From: Luminiphilus sp.
GTDB taxonomy: Bacteria > Pseudomonadota > Gammaproteobacteria > Pseudomonadales > Halieaceae
Assembly: GCA_029253705.1 (NCBI GenBank)
Contig: JAQWYY010000235.1
Span: 1-39,393 of the forward strand
Length of the DNA: 39,393 nucleotides
Direction: 5' to 3'
The notes beneath the pieces were generated by a model, which saw only the letters and a program-made list of their open reading frames with translations, was not told the origin of the DNA and made no database searches. Positions 17,532-26,763 of this stretch are shown here, one piece after another. Position numbers and translations under genes: made by a program. The first letter of the stretch is position 1. Every line of letters starts with the position of its first letter.

Positions 17532-18497
17532 ATGCTTTTAGATTTTGTTGTCCTTGCCATAGGAGTCACCGCCTTGGTTTGGAGTGCCGAATTGTTTATT
17601 GGCGGTGCTGCTGCTATTGCTCAGCGTGTCGGAACACCGCCTTTGATCATTGGGATGACGATTGTTTCGTTAGGAACATCGGCACCAGAAATTTTGGTCT
17701 CTGCCACGGCTGCAGCCTCTGGCGCCGGAGAATTGGCTGTAGGCAACGCGCTAGGCTCGAACATTGCAAACGTAGGGCTCGTGCTTGGCGTCACCCTGAT
17801 TATTTCGCCAATTTTAGTGGGTAGAACGACTGCGTTCACCGACTTACCACTGTTATTAGCCATCACTGTTTTGTGCGGCTGGTTACTTAGTGATGGCAAG
17901 CTGACGGCCTTTGATGCTTTTGCTCTAGTCGGCACGCTGCTTTTATACCTCGTGCGCATCGCACTCCACTTGCGCAAACCAGGCATCAATGACAACACTT
18001 CAAAAGTTGAAGAGCTGCCCCTTGCGCGAGCTTTCGGCGCCTTTACCGTGGGACTCGCCGTTCTTATCGGTAGCTCTCGAGCTCTTGTATGGGCTGCCGT
18101 CAATATCGCTGGGGGATTTGGAGTGTCAGAGCTGGTAATAGGCCTGACCATCGTCGCCTTGGGCACCAGCCTTCCCGAGCTTGCCGCTGCTATAGTTAGT
18201 GCACTCAAAGGACATGCTGATATTGCGATTGGCGCTGTCGTAGGCTCCAATATGTTTAACTTACTGATCGTGCTTGCGCTGCCGGGCTTTTTCTCACCCC
18301 TGCTCCTGTCGATACCAGACCTACAACGAGATTTAGGAACGGTTTTCGCCACAACCGCTGCACTGACCGCGCTCACGTGGTTAGCTTGGCGTAGGGACAA
18401 AGATCATGCACCTCTGGGGCGAATGGCCGGCTGCTTGTTCCTGGGCTCCTATGTGGTTTACTGCCTGTGGCTCTACTATGACATTCAAAAGGTTTAA
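17532..18497 (+). CDS. yrbG: Calcium/sodium antiporter YrbG (CaCA family)
   Basis: YrbG is an inner-membrane cation exchanger of the K+-dependent Na+/Ca2+ type. The 321-aa protein is an inverted two-repeat membrane protein. Repeat one carries GTSAPEILVSATAA and GNALGSNIANVGLVLG, and repeat two carries GTSLPELAAAI and GAVVGSNMFNLLIV, the alpha-repeat ion-binding motifs. AAAGGA lies 5 nt upstream of the ATG. It heads the yrbG-kdsD-kdsC-lptCAB order known from E. coli. No substrate specificity beyond the family can be claimed. Confidence 0.93.
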   Translation: MLLDFVVLAIGVTALVWSAELFIGGAAAIAQRVGTPPLIIGMTIVSLGTSAPEILVSATAAASGAGELAVGNALGSNIANVGLVLGVTLIISPILVGRTTAFTDLPLLLAITVLCGWLLSDGKLTAFDAFALVGTLLLYLVRIALHLRKPGINDNTSKVEELPLARAFGAFTVGLAVLIGSSRALVWAAVNIAGGFGVSELVIGLTIVALGTSLPELAAAIVSALKGHADIAIGAVVGSNMFNLLIVLALPGFFSPLLLSIPDLQRDLGTVFATTAALTALTWLAWRRDKDHAPLGRMAGCLFLGSYVVYCLWLYYDIQKV

Positions 18498-18502
18498 TAA
18501 CG

Positions 18503-19474
18503 ATGCTCAGTGATGAAGCACTCCTAACCTCTGGCCGACGCACGCTGCAGTTGGAGGGGCAAGCCGTTGCTCAATTGGCAGATCGACTCAGCACTTCCTT
18601 CGCAGCCGCCTGTCATTTAATGCTAGAAACACAGGGCAGAGTCATAGTTACTGGCATGGGGAAGTCTGGGCACATTGCCCACAAAATCGCAGCAACCTTA
18701 GCCAGTACGGGCACCCCAGCTTTTTTTGTGCACCCGGGGGAAGCCTCCCATGGTGATATGGGCATGATCACGCAACGCGACACCGTACTCGCCCTGTCTA
18801 ACAGCGGTACAACCCCCGAAATTTTGACCTTATTGCCGCTCTTAAAGCGGCTTGGGGTAAAGCTCATTAGTATGACAGGGCATTCGGAATCGGCTCTTGC
18901 CTCCGCATCAGAGGTTCACATCAATGCCGGCGTGGATACTGAAGCCTGCCCCTTAGATTTGGCGCCTACCTCAAGTACAACCGCTGCTCTGGCGATGGGC
19001 GATGCATTAGCCATTGCACTGCTAGAAAGCCGAGGGTTCACCGAGGAGGATTTTGCATTTTCGCATCCGGGCGGTGCACTGGGTAAGCGATTGCTACTCA
19101 GAGTGGAGGATCTAATGACCACCGGAGCAGAGATACCTCTCGTGAAACCCACTGCAACCTTGGCAGAGGCCCTTATGGAGATCACAGCTAAAGGTCTCGG
19201 CATGACCATAGTCGGCGAAAATGGCCACCTGAATGGTATTTTTACAGACGGCGACTTGCGACGCGCTTTAGAGGAACAGCCAGACATAAACGCTGTTGCT
19301 ATAACCGAGCTTATGTCAACTGGAGTGAAAACATTGCCCGCCGAACATCTCGCAGCAGAAGCTATGCACATCATGGAACAAAATCGCATATCCTCACTGG
19401 TTATTACCAACTCACAGGAAAAAATTGTAGGCGTCGTTCACCTGATGGCGCTGCTCAAGGCAGGTATAAACTGA
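18503..19474 (+). CDS. kdsD: Arabinose-5-phosphate isomerase KdsD
   Basis: KdsD converts ribulose-5-phosphate to arabinose-5-phosphate, the first step of Kdo synthesis for LPS. The 323-aa protein has an N-terminal SIS domain (RVIVTGMGKSGHIAHKIAATL, FVHPGEASHGDMGMI, LSNSGTTPEIL, LDLAPTSSTTAALAMGD) and two C-terminal CBS motifs starting near VEDLMTTGAEIPLV. Its isomerase residues are intact, unlike the DiaA-like SIS protein in this window. The gene starts 5 bp after yrbG and abuts kdsC, sharing one base. Confidence 0.96.
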   Translation: MLSDEALLTSGRRTLQLEGQAVAQLADRLSTSFAAACHLMLETQGRVIVTGMGKSGHIAHKIAATLASTGTPAFFVHPGEASHGDMGMITQRDTVLALSNSGTTPEILTLLPLLKRLGVKLISMTGHSESALASASEVHINAGVDTEACPLDLAPTSSTTAALAMGDALAIALLESRGFTEEDFAFSHPGGALGKRLLLRVEDLMTTGAEIPLVKPTATLAEALMEITAKGLGMTIVGENGHLNGIFTDGDLRRALEEQPDINAVAITELMSTGVKTLPAEHLAAEAMHIMEQNRISSLVITNSQEKIVGVVHLMALLKAGIN

Positions 19475-19998
19475 TGACTGAGCTCAACACCTTGGCTGCA
19501 AGACTAAAATTGATCGCCATGGATGTAGACGGTGTCCTAACAAACGGTACTGTGACCTACGATAGTAATGGCGAGGAACACAAATCTTTCTGCATTAAGG
19601 ATGGCTTGGGCATTAAGCTACTGCAAAAAGCTGGCCTCAGAGTTGCCTTGATTACCGGTCGGGCGTCAACCATGGTGGAGCGAAGGGCTGCTGAGCTTGG
19701 GATAACTGATGTAATACAGGGCCGTGAAGATAAACTCACCGCCTTACTAGAAATAACAGCGCTTATTGGTTGTACGTTAGAGGAAGCGGCCTACATGGGT
19801 GACGACCTGCCAGATATGGCAGCCATTAAGGCCGTGGCACACGGTGCTTGCCCAGCCGACGCAGTTAGCTGTGTGCGCGATGCTGCCGATTATACGACTA
19901 CGAGTCGAGGTGGTGAAGGCGCAGTCCGGGAATGGGCTGAAACCTTGCTTCGAGCCCGTGGCGAATGGCAAGCTTTGCTCAAGTCCTACGAAGCATGA
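19474..19998 (+). CDS. kdsC: 3-deoxy-D-manno-octulosonate 8-phosphate phosphatase KdsC
   Basis: KdsC dephosphorylates Kdo-8-phosphate. It is a 174-aa HAD-family phosphatase without a cap domain, with motif I MDVDGVLTNG (nucleophile and acid/base Asp), the substrate loop FCIKDGLGIKLL, motif II LITGRAS, and the terminal metal motif MGDDLPDM. The ATG overlaps the kdsD stop, and its own TGA overlaps the lptC ATG, indicating coupled translation along the Kdo/LPS-transport operon. Confidence 0.96.
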   Translation: MTELNTLAARLKLIAMDVDGVLTNGTVTYDSNGEEHKSFCIKDGLGIKLLQKAGLRVALITGRASTMVERRAAELGITDVIQGREDKLTALLEITALIGCTLEEAAYMGDDLPDMAAIKAVAHGACPADAVSCVRDAADYTTTSRGGEGAVREWAETLLRARGEWQALLKSYEA

Positions 19999-20537
19999 AG
20001 CTAACTTTCTCCTCGCTGCTACTGATGGCGATAGCGATTTTCTTCTGGATTACCTTGGGTCGAGGGGACGAAGTCATACCAACCGCACCCGTGGCCACAA
20101 ACTCAATTGCCGAGAGTTATCTAGACGACGCTGAACGCTGGAGTTATGACCCGTCGGGTATGCGCATTCAATATCTGACAATTGGTTCAGGTACCACTTA
20201 CATTAATAACCCGATCACCTATGCTGACGACTTAGTATTTTTGAGCTCTGATGATGATGGTAACCGTTGGCAAATGACTGCAACATACGGCGAATTACAT
20301 CCGGGAATAAAAGAGCTTCGTCTCTTCAAAGGGGTAGCAATAGATCTGCTGGGGGGTGAAGGCAATATGACGACGCCACGCATCCGCCTCCTATTGGGCG
20401 AAAATCGAGCAGTGACTAATGCCAAAGTACGGCTGGCCACAGCCAACAGCACCACAACAGCCACCGGGCTAAACATCGATTTAACATCCAGTGAAGCAAG
20501 ACTGTTGAAAGAGGTAGAAACGCGCTATGCGAACTAG
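19995..20537 (+). CDS. lptC: LPS export protein LptC
   Basis: LptC is the bitopic inner-membrane component of the Lpt bridge that receives LPS from LptB2FG. The preferred ATG at 19995 (ATGA overlap with kdsC) gives 180 aa with one N-terminal membrane helix (FSSLLLMAIAIFFWITLG) and a beta-jellyroll domain. That domain includes ITYADDLVFLSSDDDGNRW, YGELHPGIKELRLFKGV and TPRIRLLLGENRAVT. The ORF track's start at 19965 adds ten residues inside kdsC. The 3' end overlaps lptA by 11 bp. Confidence 0.93.
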   Translation: MKLTFSSLLLMAIAIFFWITLGRGDEVIPTAPVATNSIAESYLDDAERWSYDPSGMRIQYLTIGSGTTYINNPITYADDLVFLSSDDDGNRWQMTATYGELHPGIKELRLFKGVAIDLLGGEGNMTTPRIRLLLGENRAVTNAKVRLATANSTTTATGLNIDLTSSEARLLKEVETRYAN

Positions 20538-21072
20538 GAACGGCGCATTTATCCGCTTAATGCTCATGGTATCAATGACATTAGCTGCAACTATCGGTCA
20601 GGCTCTACCGACTGACCGCGAACAACCGATAAAAATCACAGCTGACTCAGCCGTACGTAATGAGCAAACGGGGGAGACGCGCTACGAGGGGTCTGTGGAA
20701 TTGACACAAGGCTCACTGCATATCGAGGCAGATCTGCTGACGCTTCACCAACATGAAAATTCTATCGGACTCGTTACCGCAACAGGCACACCCGCTACGC
20801 TCGAGCAAACTCCTGACGAAGGCAAAGAACCCGTTAAAGCCGCCGCGAATCGCATTACTTACGACCAAAAAGACGACAGGGTGACCCTGACAGAAAATGC
20901 TCGAATTGAACAGGATGGAGCAATAGTAAAGGGCGCCACCATTAATTACGTACTAGGTCAGCAACGTGTCACCGCGACAGGGGATAATTTGGATGAAGGA
21001 GGCGCTGGGCAGCGCGTTGAAATGATCATTCCTCCCAGCGCGATGGAGCGCCCCAAGGACCCGGACTCCTAG
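20527..21072 (+). CDS. lptA: LPS transport periplasmic protein LptA
   Basis: LptA forms the periplasmic beta-jellyroll bridge for LPS. The 181-aa precursor has a signal peptide ([19 protein letters not shown]) and the OstA-type repeats: [57 protein letters not shown] and [19 protein letters not shown]. Length and order match the family. It lies between lptC and lptB with overlap on one side and a 2-bp gap on the other. Confidence 0.95.
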   Translation: MRTRNGAFIRLMLMVSMTLAATIGQALPTDREQPIKITADSAVRNEQTGETRYEGSVELTQGSLHIEADLLTLHQHENSIGLVTATGTPATLEQTPDEGKEPVKAAANRITYDQKDDRVTLTENARIEQDGAIVKGATINYVLGQQRVTATGDNLDEGGAGQRVEMIIPPSAMERPKDPDS

Positions 21073-21074
21073 GC

Positions 21075-21803
21075 ATGCAAAAAACACTATTCGCTCGAAA
21101 CCTTGCTAAAGCGTACAAAGGCAGGAAAGTAGTGAAGGACGTTTCTCTAAAGGTTGGATCTGGAGAAATCATTGGCTTGCTCGGGCCTAATGGTGCCGGC
21201 AAGACAACTTGCTTTTACATGATTCTAGGACTAGTCAAGGCCGACGAGGGCAGTGTGTTCCTTGACGAGCAGGATCTCACTCCTCTTCCTATTCACCAGC
21301 GCGCACGGGCCGGTATCGGCTACCTACCACAGGAAGCCTCTATTTTTCGACGACTGTCTGTTCGGGATAATCTGCTATCGATTCTTGAGATGCGCAAAGA
21401 TATCACCCGCACAGAGAGGGATAAACTGTGCGACGACTTACTCGCAGAGTTCAGTATTGGTCACATTGAGGACTCTCTGGGACAGGCCTTATCAGGCGGT
21501 GAAAGGCGAAGGGTTGAAATAGCCCGTGCTTTAGCCCTCGATCCGGCCTTCGTGCTGCTGGATGAGCCATTTGCCGGTGTCGACCCCATTTCGATCAACG
21601 AAATAAAGGGCATCATTAATCAACTCAAAGAACGTGGTATTGGTGTTCTCATAACCGACCACAACGTGCGCGAAACCCTCGATATTTGCGAGCGCGCCTA
21701 TATTGTTGGGGAAGGCTACGTAATCGCTTCGGGAGAGCCAGAAACAGTCCTTGAAAATGAAAAGGTCAAGGCCGTGTACCTAGGTGACGACTTTACTCTT
21801 TAA
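21075..21803 (+). CDS. lptB: LPS export ABC transporter ATPase LptB
   Basis: LptB is the cytoplasmic ATPase powering LPS extraction. The 242-aa sequence has Walker [12 protein letters not shown], a Q-loop region [16 protein letters not shown], the signature [15 protein letters not shown], Walker [14 protein letters not shown], and the switch [10 protein letters not shown] with its histidine. It is the last gene of the yrbG-lptB operon; a 157-bp gap with its own promoter precedes rpoN. Confidence 0.98.
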   Translation: MQKTLFARNLAKAYKGRKVVKDVSLKVGSGEIIGLLGPNGAGKTTCFYMILGLVKADEGSVFLDEQDLTPLPIHQRARAGIGYLPQEASIFRRLSVRDNLLSILEMRKDITRTERDKLCDDLLAEFSIGHIEDSLGQALSGGERRRVEIARALALDPAFVLLDEPFAGVDPISINEIKGIINQLKERGIGVLITDHNVRETLDICERAYIVGEGYVIASGEPETVLENEKVKAVYLGDDFTL

Positions 21804-21892
21804 ATTGCGATTCGCATTACAACAGTTCATCCCTCGGTGCCAGATATTTGCATCCATACTCAGGCAAAATAAAGCAAGTAATGCGCCAACCG

Positions 21893-21922
21893 TTGCGATG
21901 AGCCATAAGGCGGCGCTACACT
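21893..21922 (+). promoter_or_regulatory. Candidate sigma-70 promoter of rpoN
   Basis: TTGCGA (21893-21898) and TACACT (21917-21922) are spaced by 18 bases in the lptB-rpoN gap. Initiation near 21930 leaves a leader of about 30 nt with AGAGG just before the rpoN ATG. Confidence 0.5.
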
Positions 21923-21960
21923 AAAGTAAGCATAGCGTTGAAGAGCTTCCAAGAGGTGTA

Positions 21961-23388
21961 ATGAAGCAGTCACTGCAATTAAAAATGGGGCAATCGCTGG
22001 CGTTGACGCCCCAGCTTCAGCAGGCCATTAAGCTTTTACAGCTAAGCACGCTTGATTTGCAGCAAGCTATAGAAGAAACCCTCGAATCAAACCCGCTTCT
22101 TGAAAGGGAAGAAGACGGCGAGCCTGCTGAGAGTGGCCACGACACAAACAATGAAGTTGACTTCACTGCCCAAGTTGCAGAGCCCAATAGCGCTGACGAC
22201 CTTCCTGTTGACACTCGCTGGGAAGACCTTATGCCCTCCTCTGCACCATCACCGTCGTTACCTGACGGTGACACGGGGCAGTTTGCGGATCGAGACGCAG
22301 AACCTGAAACTCTGCACGACCAACTACACTGGCAGCTAAATCTCACTCGCTTCTCAGCAACCGATCATCTGATTGCAACTGCATTTATTGACGCTGTGGA
22401 TGCTAACGGGCGCCTGACCCAAACACCGGAAGAAATTCTGGACGCGTTAAGGGACCCGGAACTTGAACTCGACGAAGTATTGGCTGTTTTGCATCGACTA
22501 CAACATTTTGAACCCACAGGCATTTTTGCCGCTGATTTAAGAGAGTGCCTTCTACTCCAGTTGCGGCAAATGGACGACGAAACACCTCATCGCAACACAG
22601 CAGGCGCTATTGCCAATCGCCATCTAGAAAGCATTGCAACTGCCGATCCCCGCCAGTTATCGCGACGCTTACGAACTACCACGGAAGATGTCATTGGCGC
22701 GCTAAACCTCATACGCTCTTTAGACCCAACACCAGGAACTGCGGTGGGTGAAAGCACTACTGAATATATAATTCCTGACGTATTTGTTGTCCGCAAAGAT
22801 GAACACTGGCGGGTAGAGCTTAATCCTGACATTGCCCCAAAACTTCGTATCAACGCCTTGTACTCCGAACTCTTGGGGCAATCTGGATCCGCCAGCGATA
22901 AGACGTATGTTCGTGAAAATTTACAGGAAGCAAAGTTTTTCATGACCAGCTTGCACAACAGAAACGAGACGCTCTTGAAAGTGGCCAGTAAAATTATTGA
23001 ACATCAAAGGGGGTTTCTCGAGTTGGGCGAGGTGGCAATGAAACCCCTGATCTTGGCTGATATTGCGCAACAGATAAGCATGCATGAATCCACTGTGTCT
23101 CGCGCAACGACGCGCAAATACATGCATACCCCTAGAGGAATTTACGAACTGAAATTTTTCTTTTCCAGCCACGTAGCGACAACAGAAGGGGGTGAACGCT
23201 CATCGACGGCAATCAAGGCATTAATTAAAAAGCTCGTACAGGGAGAAAACACTAAAAAACCGCTAAGTGACAACAGACTTGGTGTGCTGTTAGAAGAGCA
23301 AGGGATCATTGTTGCAAGAAGAACCGTGGCTAAATATCGAGAGCAACTTAACATACCGCCCTCTAACGAGCGGCGCCGGCTACTCTAA
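21961..23388 (+). CDS. rpoN: RNA polymerase sigma-54 factor RpoN
   Basis: RpoN directs polymerase to -24/-12 promoters that need AAA+ activators. The 475-aa protein has the glutamine- and leucine-rich region I (LALTPQLQQAIKLLQLSTLD), an acidic region II linker, the core-binding and HTH parts, and the C-terminal RpoN box ARRTVAKYRE that reads the -24 element. All regions are present, so the factor looks functional. It heads the standard rpoN-hpf-ptsN-rapZ-npr set. Confidence 0.98.
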   Translation: MKQSLQLKMGQSLALTPQLQQAIKLLQLSTLDLQQAIEETLESNPLLEREEDGEPAESGHDTNNEVDFTAQVAEPNSADDLPVDTRWEDLMPSSAPSPSLPDGDTGQFADRDAEPETLHDQLHWQLNLTRFSATDHLIATAFIDAVDANGRLTQTPEEILDALRDPELELDEVLAVLHRLQHFEPTGIFAADLRECLLLQLRQMDDETPHRNTAGAIANRHLESIATADPRQLSRRLRTTTEDVIGALNLIRSLDPTPGTAVGESTTEYIIPDVFVVRKDEHWRVELNPDIAPKLRINALYSELLGQSGSASDKTYVRENLQEAKFFMTSLHNRNETLLKVASKIIEHQRGFLELGEVAMKPLILADIAQQISMHESTVSRATTRKYMHTPRGIYELKFFFSSHVATTEGGERSSTAIKALIKKLVQGENTKKPLSDNRLGVLLEEQGIIVARRTVAKYREQLNIPPSNERRRLL

Positions 23389-23428
23389 ATTTTAGTATTG
23401 AAGTGGTAATGAGCAGGGAGAAGGCACT

Positions 23429-23716
23429 ATGCAATTAATCGTAAGCGGTCATCACATTGAGGTTACCGACGGTCTTCGCGACCACGTTGCCGCTAAATTT
23501 GAAAAACTGCAACGTCATATAGATCACATAACCAATGTGGAGGTGACCCTAGTGGTTGAAAAGGCTAGCCACAAAGCCGAAGGGAATTTACATATTGCTG
23601 GAGCCGATCTGTTTGCCTCAGCCGAAAATGAAGACATGTATTCAGCCATTGATGCCCTTGCCGACAAACTTGACCGGCAAATCATAAAGCACAAGGAAAA
23701 GCAGCGAGGCCGTTAA
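23429..23716 (+). CDS. hpf: Ribosome hibernation promoting factor HPF (short form)
   Basis: HPF binds the 30S decoding region and promotes 100S dimers in stationary phase. At 95 aa it is the short gammaproteobacterial type, with LIVSGHHIEVTDGLRDHVAAK, FEKLQRHIDHITNVEVTL, and DMYSAIDALADKLDRQIIKH. An AAGG lies 4 nt before the ATG. It lies directly downstream of rpoN and 3 bp before ptsN. Confidence 0.96.
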   Translation: MQLIVSGHHIEVTDGLRDHVAAKFEKLQRHIDHITNVEVTLVVEKASHKAEGNLHIAGADLFASAENEDMYSAIDALADKLDRQIIKHKEKQRGR

Positions 23717-23719
23717 GAG

Positions 23720-24181
23720 ATGAACTCTCTGGACAGTTTGTTAAATCCGCAGCGCGTTGTTTGCCAGTTACACGCGGCCAGCAAAAAGCGAGTGCTGGAG
23801 CTGGTAGCCCAACACATTGCGGATGTTGAAACGTCTCTGGACGTGGGGCCGGTGTATGCCAGTTTGCTTGAGCGCGAGCGACTAGGATCCACAGCGTTAG
23901 GAACAGGTGTTGCCGTGCCCCACTGCCGAGTCAGGGGACTGGATAAACCGCTGGGTTGCTTGGTGACTTTAGCCTCCCCAATTGACTACGATGCTCCCGA
24001 CGGAAAACCTGTAGACCTGCTCTTTGTGCTGCTCGTTCCGCCAAGTGCAACCCAGGAACATTTGGACCTTTTAGCCGAAGTTGCGCGCAGATTCTCTGAC
24101 TCTCTCTATTGCGAAGGTTTGAGAAAAGCTTCCAGCGCGGTGAGCCTGCTGCAATCTGCAACCACTGCAAGGGCGGCTTGA
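23720..24181 (+). CDS. ptsN: Nitrogen PTS EIIA protein PtsN
   Basis: PtsN is the terminal phosphoacceptor of the nitrogen-related PTS and regulates targets such as potassium transport by its phosphorylation state. The 153-aa EIIA domain contains LERERLGSTALGTGVAVPHCRV with the phosphorylated His in VPHCR, then GKPVDLLFVLLVPP and HLDLLAEVARRF. Its phosphodonor NPr is encoded two genes downstream. The TGA stop overlaps the TTG chosen as the rapZ start. Confidence 0.96.
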   Translation: MNSLDSLLNPQRVVCQLHAASKKRVLELVAQHIADVETSLDVGPVYASLLERERLGSTALGTGVAVPHCRVRGLDKPLGCLVTLASPIDYDAPDGKPVDLLFVLLVPPSATQEHLDLLAEVARRFSDSLYCEGLRKASSAVSLLQSATTARAA

Positions 24182-25053
24182 ACTTGGAACTCGTCATTAT
24201 TAGCGGTCGGTCTGGCTCTGGAAAAAGCACCGCGCTGCATCAGCTCGAGGATTTGAGATTCTACTGCGTGGACAACTTGCCAGCGGCACTACTCCCCACC
24301 CTCACATTGCAACTAGAGCGGGAACAGTATCGTTCGTTCCGAGGCATTGCCGTTTGTATCGATGTTCGTAACAGTGCCGACGACCTGCAGCAAATTACAA
24401 GAGTTATCGAAACTCTCCCAAAGACGATAAATAGCCAGATTATATTCCTTGATGCTAAGCCTGCGGTACTGACCAAGCGATTCAGCGAAACTCGCCGAAG
24501 GCATCCGCTGAGCAGCGACCAATACTCATTGCCTGAAGCAATAGCTAAGGAGCACGACCTGCTTAGCGACCTTGCTCAGGATGCAGACCTCGTTATCGAT
24601 ACTAGCGACCTTACGTTGTACGACCTACGCGCTATGATTTCAGCAAGGTTGGGCTCCCCGAATAAACAAGGTTTGTCACTGCTGGTAGAGTCCTTTGGCT
24701 TTAAGCGCGGCGTACCCTCTGATGCCGACCTAGTCTTTGATGCCAGATTACTGCCCAACCCACATTGGGAGAGTCATTTACGCCCTCTGACAGGTCAGGA
24801 CACTGCTGTGGCTACGTTCCTCGAGAACCACCCTCAGACTCAGGAATTTATAGATGACATCACAGACCTCCTAGTGCGATGGCTGCCAGCCTACGAAAAA
24901 TCACAGCGCACTTATATGACGATTGCCATTGGTTGTACTGGAGGCCAACATCGGTCGGTATATACTGCAGAAGCAGTTTATCGCGTCCTCAAAGCCGAAC
25001 ATCCACGCGTGCAAATACGTCATCGCGAACTCTCAACCATGGTGACGGCATGA
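24178..25053 (+). CDS. rapZ: RNase adapter protein RapZ
   Basis: RapZ (YvcJ/YhbJ) binds nucleotides and, in E. coli, targets the sRNA GlmZ to RNase E to tune glucosamine-6-phosphate synthesis. It has Walker A SGRSGSGKSTAL, the DLRFYCVDNLPAALLP block, SETRRRHPLSSD, VESFGFKRGVPSDADLVFD, and the C-terminal RNA-binding-side AIGCTGGQHRSV. The track starts at 24109 inside ptsN. I prefer TTG 24178, which overlaps the ptsN stop as TTGA with AAGG 5 nt upstream. Alignment to MRLIIVSG of Pseudomonas would also fit TTG 24184. No ATG is available, so a TTG start is likely either way. Confidence 0.93.
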   Translation: MNLELVIISGRSGSGKSTALHQLEDLRFYCVDNLPAALLPTLTLQLEREQYRSFRGIAVCIDVRNSADDLQQITRVIETLPKTINSQIIFLDAKPAVLTKRFSETRRRHPLSSDQYSLPEAIAKEHDLLSDLAQDADLVIDTSDLTLYDLRAMISARLGSPNKQGLSLLVESFGFKRGVPSDADLVFDARLLPNPHWESHLRPLTGQDTAVATFLENHPQTQEFIDDITDLLVRWLPAYEKSQRTYMTIAIGCTGGQHRSVYTAEAVYRVLKAEHPRVQIRHRELSTMVTA

Positions 25054-25319
25054 TTGAAGACTCAGTTGTTATTATCAATCGTCTTGGGCTGCACGCACGA
25101 GCTGCAGCAAAACTTGTCGACTGTGCTGCTGGCTTCAGCAGCCAAATTACTTTGAGGAAAGATGATCAGGTGGTAGATGCCAAGAGCATTATGTCAGTAA
25201 TGCTCTTGGCGGCGGGACAAAACACGACTTTGCAGATTGCCATTGACGGCGACGATGACGTCGCAGCACATCACGCGATTTTAGCGTTAATCAACAACCG
25301 TTTTGGCGAGTCCGAGTAA
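25050..25319 (+). CDS. ptsO: Phosphocarrier protein NPr (HPr-like)
   Basis: NPr carries phosphate from PtsP to PtsN in the nitrogen PTS. The ATG at 25050 overlaps the rapZ stop (ATGA) and gives 89 aa. The active-site motif RLGLHARAAAKL contains the phosphorylated His, and the regulatory-serine region reads VVDAKSIMSVMLLAAG. The track start at 24879 is inside rapZ and is not used. This closes the rpoN-hpf-ptsN-rapZ-npr cluster; ptsP is not in the window. Confidence 0.96.
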   Translation: MIEDSVVIINRLGLHARAAAKLVDCAAGFSSQITLRKDDQVVDAKSIMSVMLLAAGQNTTLQIAIDGDDDVAAHHAILALINNRFGESE

Positions 25320-25413
25320 GCCTCTTCAATAGGTAGGGACATATTCACCCTCTATGTGGGTGCACCCTAGTAAATAGTCACCGATAATCCGGGGCTGGGA
25401 ACGGAGGCTGGCG

Positions 25414-26763
25414 GTGAATTCTTCGGTTACAACAGAAAAACAGCTCGCGCAGCTGGATCGCGCTCTCGATGCAGGAACTCTTGGTGACGTTGCAGGCATT
25501 GTTGGCGATTTGTCGCCGGGTGATGTGGCGTACTTGATCACCTCGTATCCACCTCGAATACGACAGGTCATCTGGAGCCTGTTAGAACCGGAACAAGAAG
25601 CCGACGTTCTCAACGAATTACCCGAAGACCTGCGGAATCAGATCCTAGTAGAAATGGAGCCCAAGGCTCTAGCTTTGATCGTAGGTCAGCTCGATGACGA
25701 CGATGTCGCAGACATTCTTCACGACCTTCCAAATTCCATTACCGAGCAGGTTCTTGGAATTATGGATGAGGCTGATCGAACCCGACTAGCCACAGTTCTG
25801 GCATTTCCAGATGATGTTGCTGGCGGCCTCATGAGCACTGACACCATATCGATTCGGGCTGACCTCACACTTGACGTCGTTATGCGCTATCTCCGACGCC
25901 ACGCAGAAATACCGCAAAACACCGATAGTATTATGGTCGTCAATCGAGAAGATCACTTCGTCGGTCTTCTCCCAATACGCATTCTTTTAGTTGCCGATCC
26001 AGCCCAATCGGTGAGAGAGATGATGCTCACTAATCGCGATGCGATTCCTGCACAGCTACCCGCAGCTGAGGTGGCTAGGCTATTTGAGCGAAACGACTGG
26101 ATTTCAGCACCCGTGGTAGACGAGCAAAATCGATTACTCGGTCGAATTACCATTGATGACGTCGTTGACGTAATCCGAGAAGAAGCGGACCACTCCCTGA
26201 CCTCTCTGGGAGGTATTGGTGAAGACGAAGACACCTTTGCCACGGTAAGACAAACCGCTCCACGCCGCGCCGTTTGGTTGGGCATTAATCTAATTACCGC
26301 GTTCATTGCGTCGTCGGTGATCAATTTATTTCAGGACACAATCGAAAAAGTCGTTGCTCTTGCAGTGCTTATGCCGATCGTAGCCTCAATGGGCGGCGTT
26401 GCAGGTACACAAACGTTGACTGTTTTGATTCGAGGCCTCGCGATGGGCCAATTAAACAGCCGCAATCAACGTTGGCTTGTGGCAAGGGAAGCCCTTGTCG
26501 GACTTGCTAATGGCATACTTTGGGCGCTTGTTGTCGCCGCCGCAGCTTCAGTCTGGTTTGAAGACTGGACACTGGGCCTGGTGATTGCCGCAGCAATGAT
26601 GATTAATCTCATGACTGCCGGGTTAGCAGGGGCGCTGGTGCCGCTGACGTTAAAGCGCATGGGAATTGATCCGGCGCTAGCAGGTGGGGTTGTGCTCACC
26701 ACAGTCACAGACGTAGTGGGCTTTCTTTCTTTTCTTGGGCTGGCAGCAATTTTTTATGGCTAA
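25414..26763 (+). CDS. mgtE: Magnesium transporter MgtE
   Basis: MgtE is a homodimeric magnesium channel gated by cytoplasmic magnesium. The 449-aa protein has the N-domain of helical repeats (LNELPEDLRNQILVEMEP, DDVADILHDLP), two CBS domains (MSTDTISIRADLTLDVVMRY and RNDWISAPVVDEQNRLLGR-like ERNDWISAPVVDEQNR), and five C-terminal membrane helices including VLMPIVASMGGVAGTQTL and the pore region after AGALVPLTLKR. The start is GTG 25414 with GGAGG 6 nt upstream. The 94-bp gap before it is too short for a known magnesium riboswitch. Confidence 0.95.
   Translation: MNSSVTTEKQLAQLDRALDAGTLGDVAGIVGDLSPGDVAYLITSYPPRIRQVIWSLLEPEQEADVLNELPEDLRNQILVEMEPKALALIVGQLDDDDVADILHDLPNSITEQVLGIMDEADRTRLATVLAFPDDVAGGLMSTDTISIRADLTLDVVMRYLRRHAEIPQNTDSIMVVNREDHFVGLLPIRILLVADPAQSVREMMLTNRDAIPAQLPAAEVARLFERNDWISAPVVDEQNRLLGRITIDDVVDVIREEADHSLTSLGGIGEDEDTFATVRQTAPRRAVWLGINLITAFIASSVINLFQDTIEKVVALAVLMPIVASMGGVAGTQTLTVLIRGLAMGQLNSRNQRWLVAREALVGLANGILWALVVAAAASVWFEDWTLGLVIAAAMMINLMTAGLAGALVPLTLKRMGIDPALAGGVVLTTVTDVVGFLSFLGLAAIFYG

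Noticed and set aside
17621-18400. 259-aa antisense ORF inside yrbG, and similar long antisense ORFs in kdsD, mgtE and gatA
   Set aside because: They have no family-like motifs, are serine/alanine/threonine/proline-rich as expected from reversed coding frames, and the opposite strand encodes clear conserved proteins.
25320-25413. Magnesium riboswitch upstream of mgtE
   Set aside because: The gap is 94 bp, shorter than an M-box, with no recognisable conserved core; the palindrome GGGTGCACCC at 25358-25367 has no T-run or obvious role.
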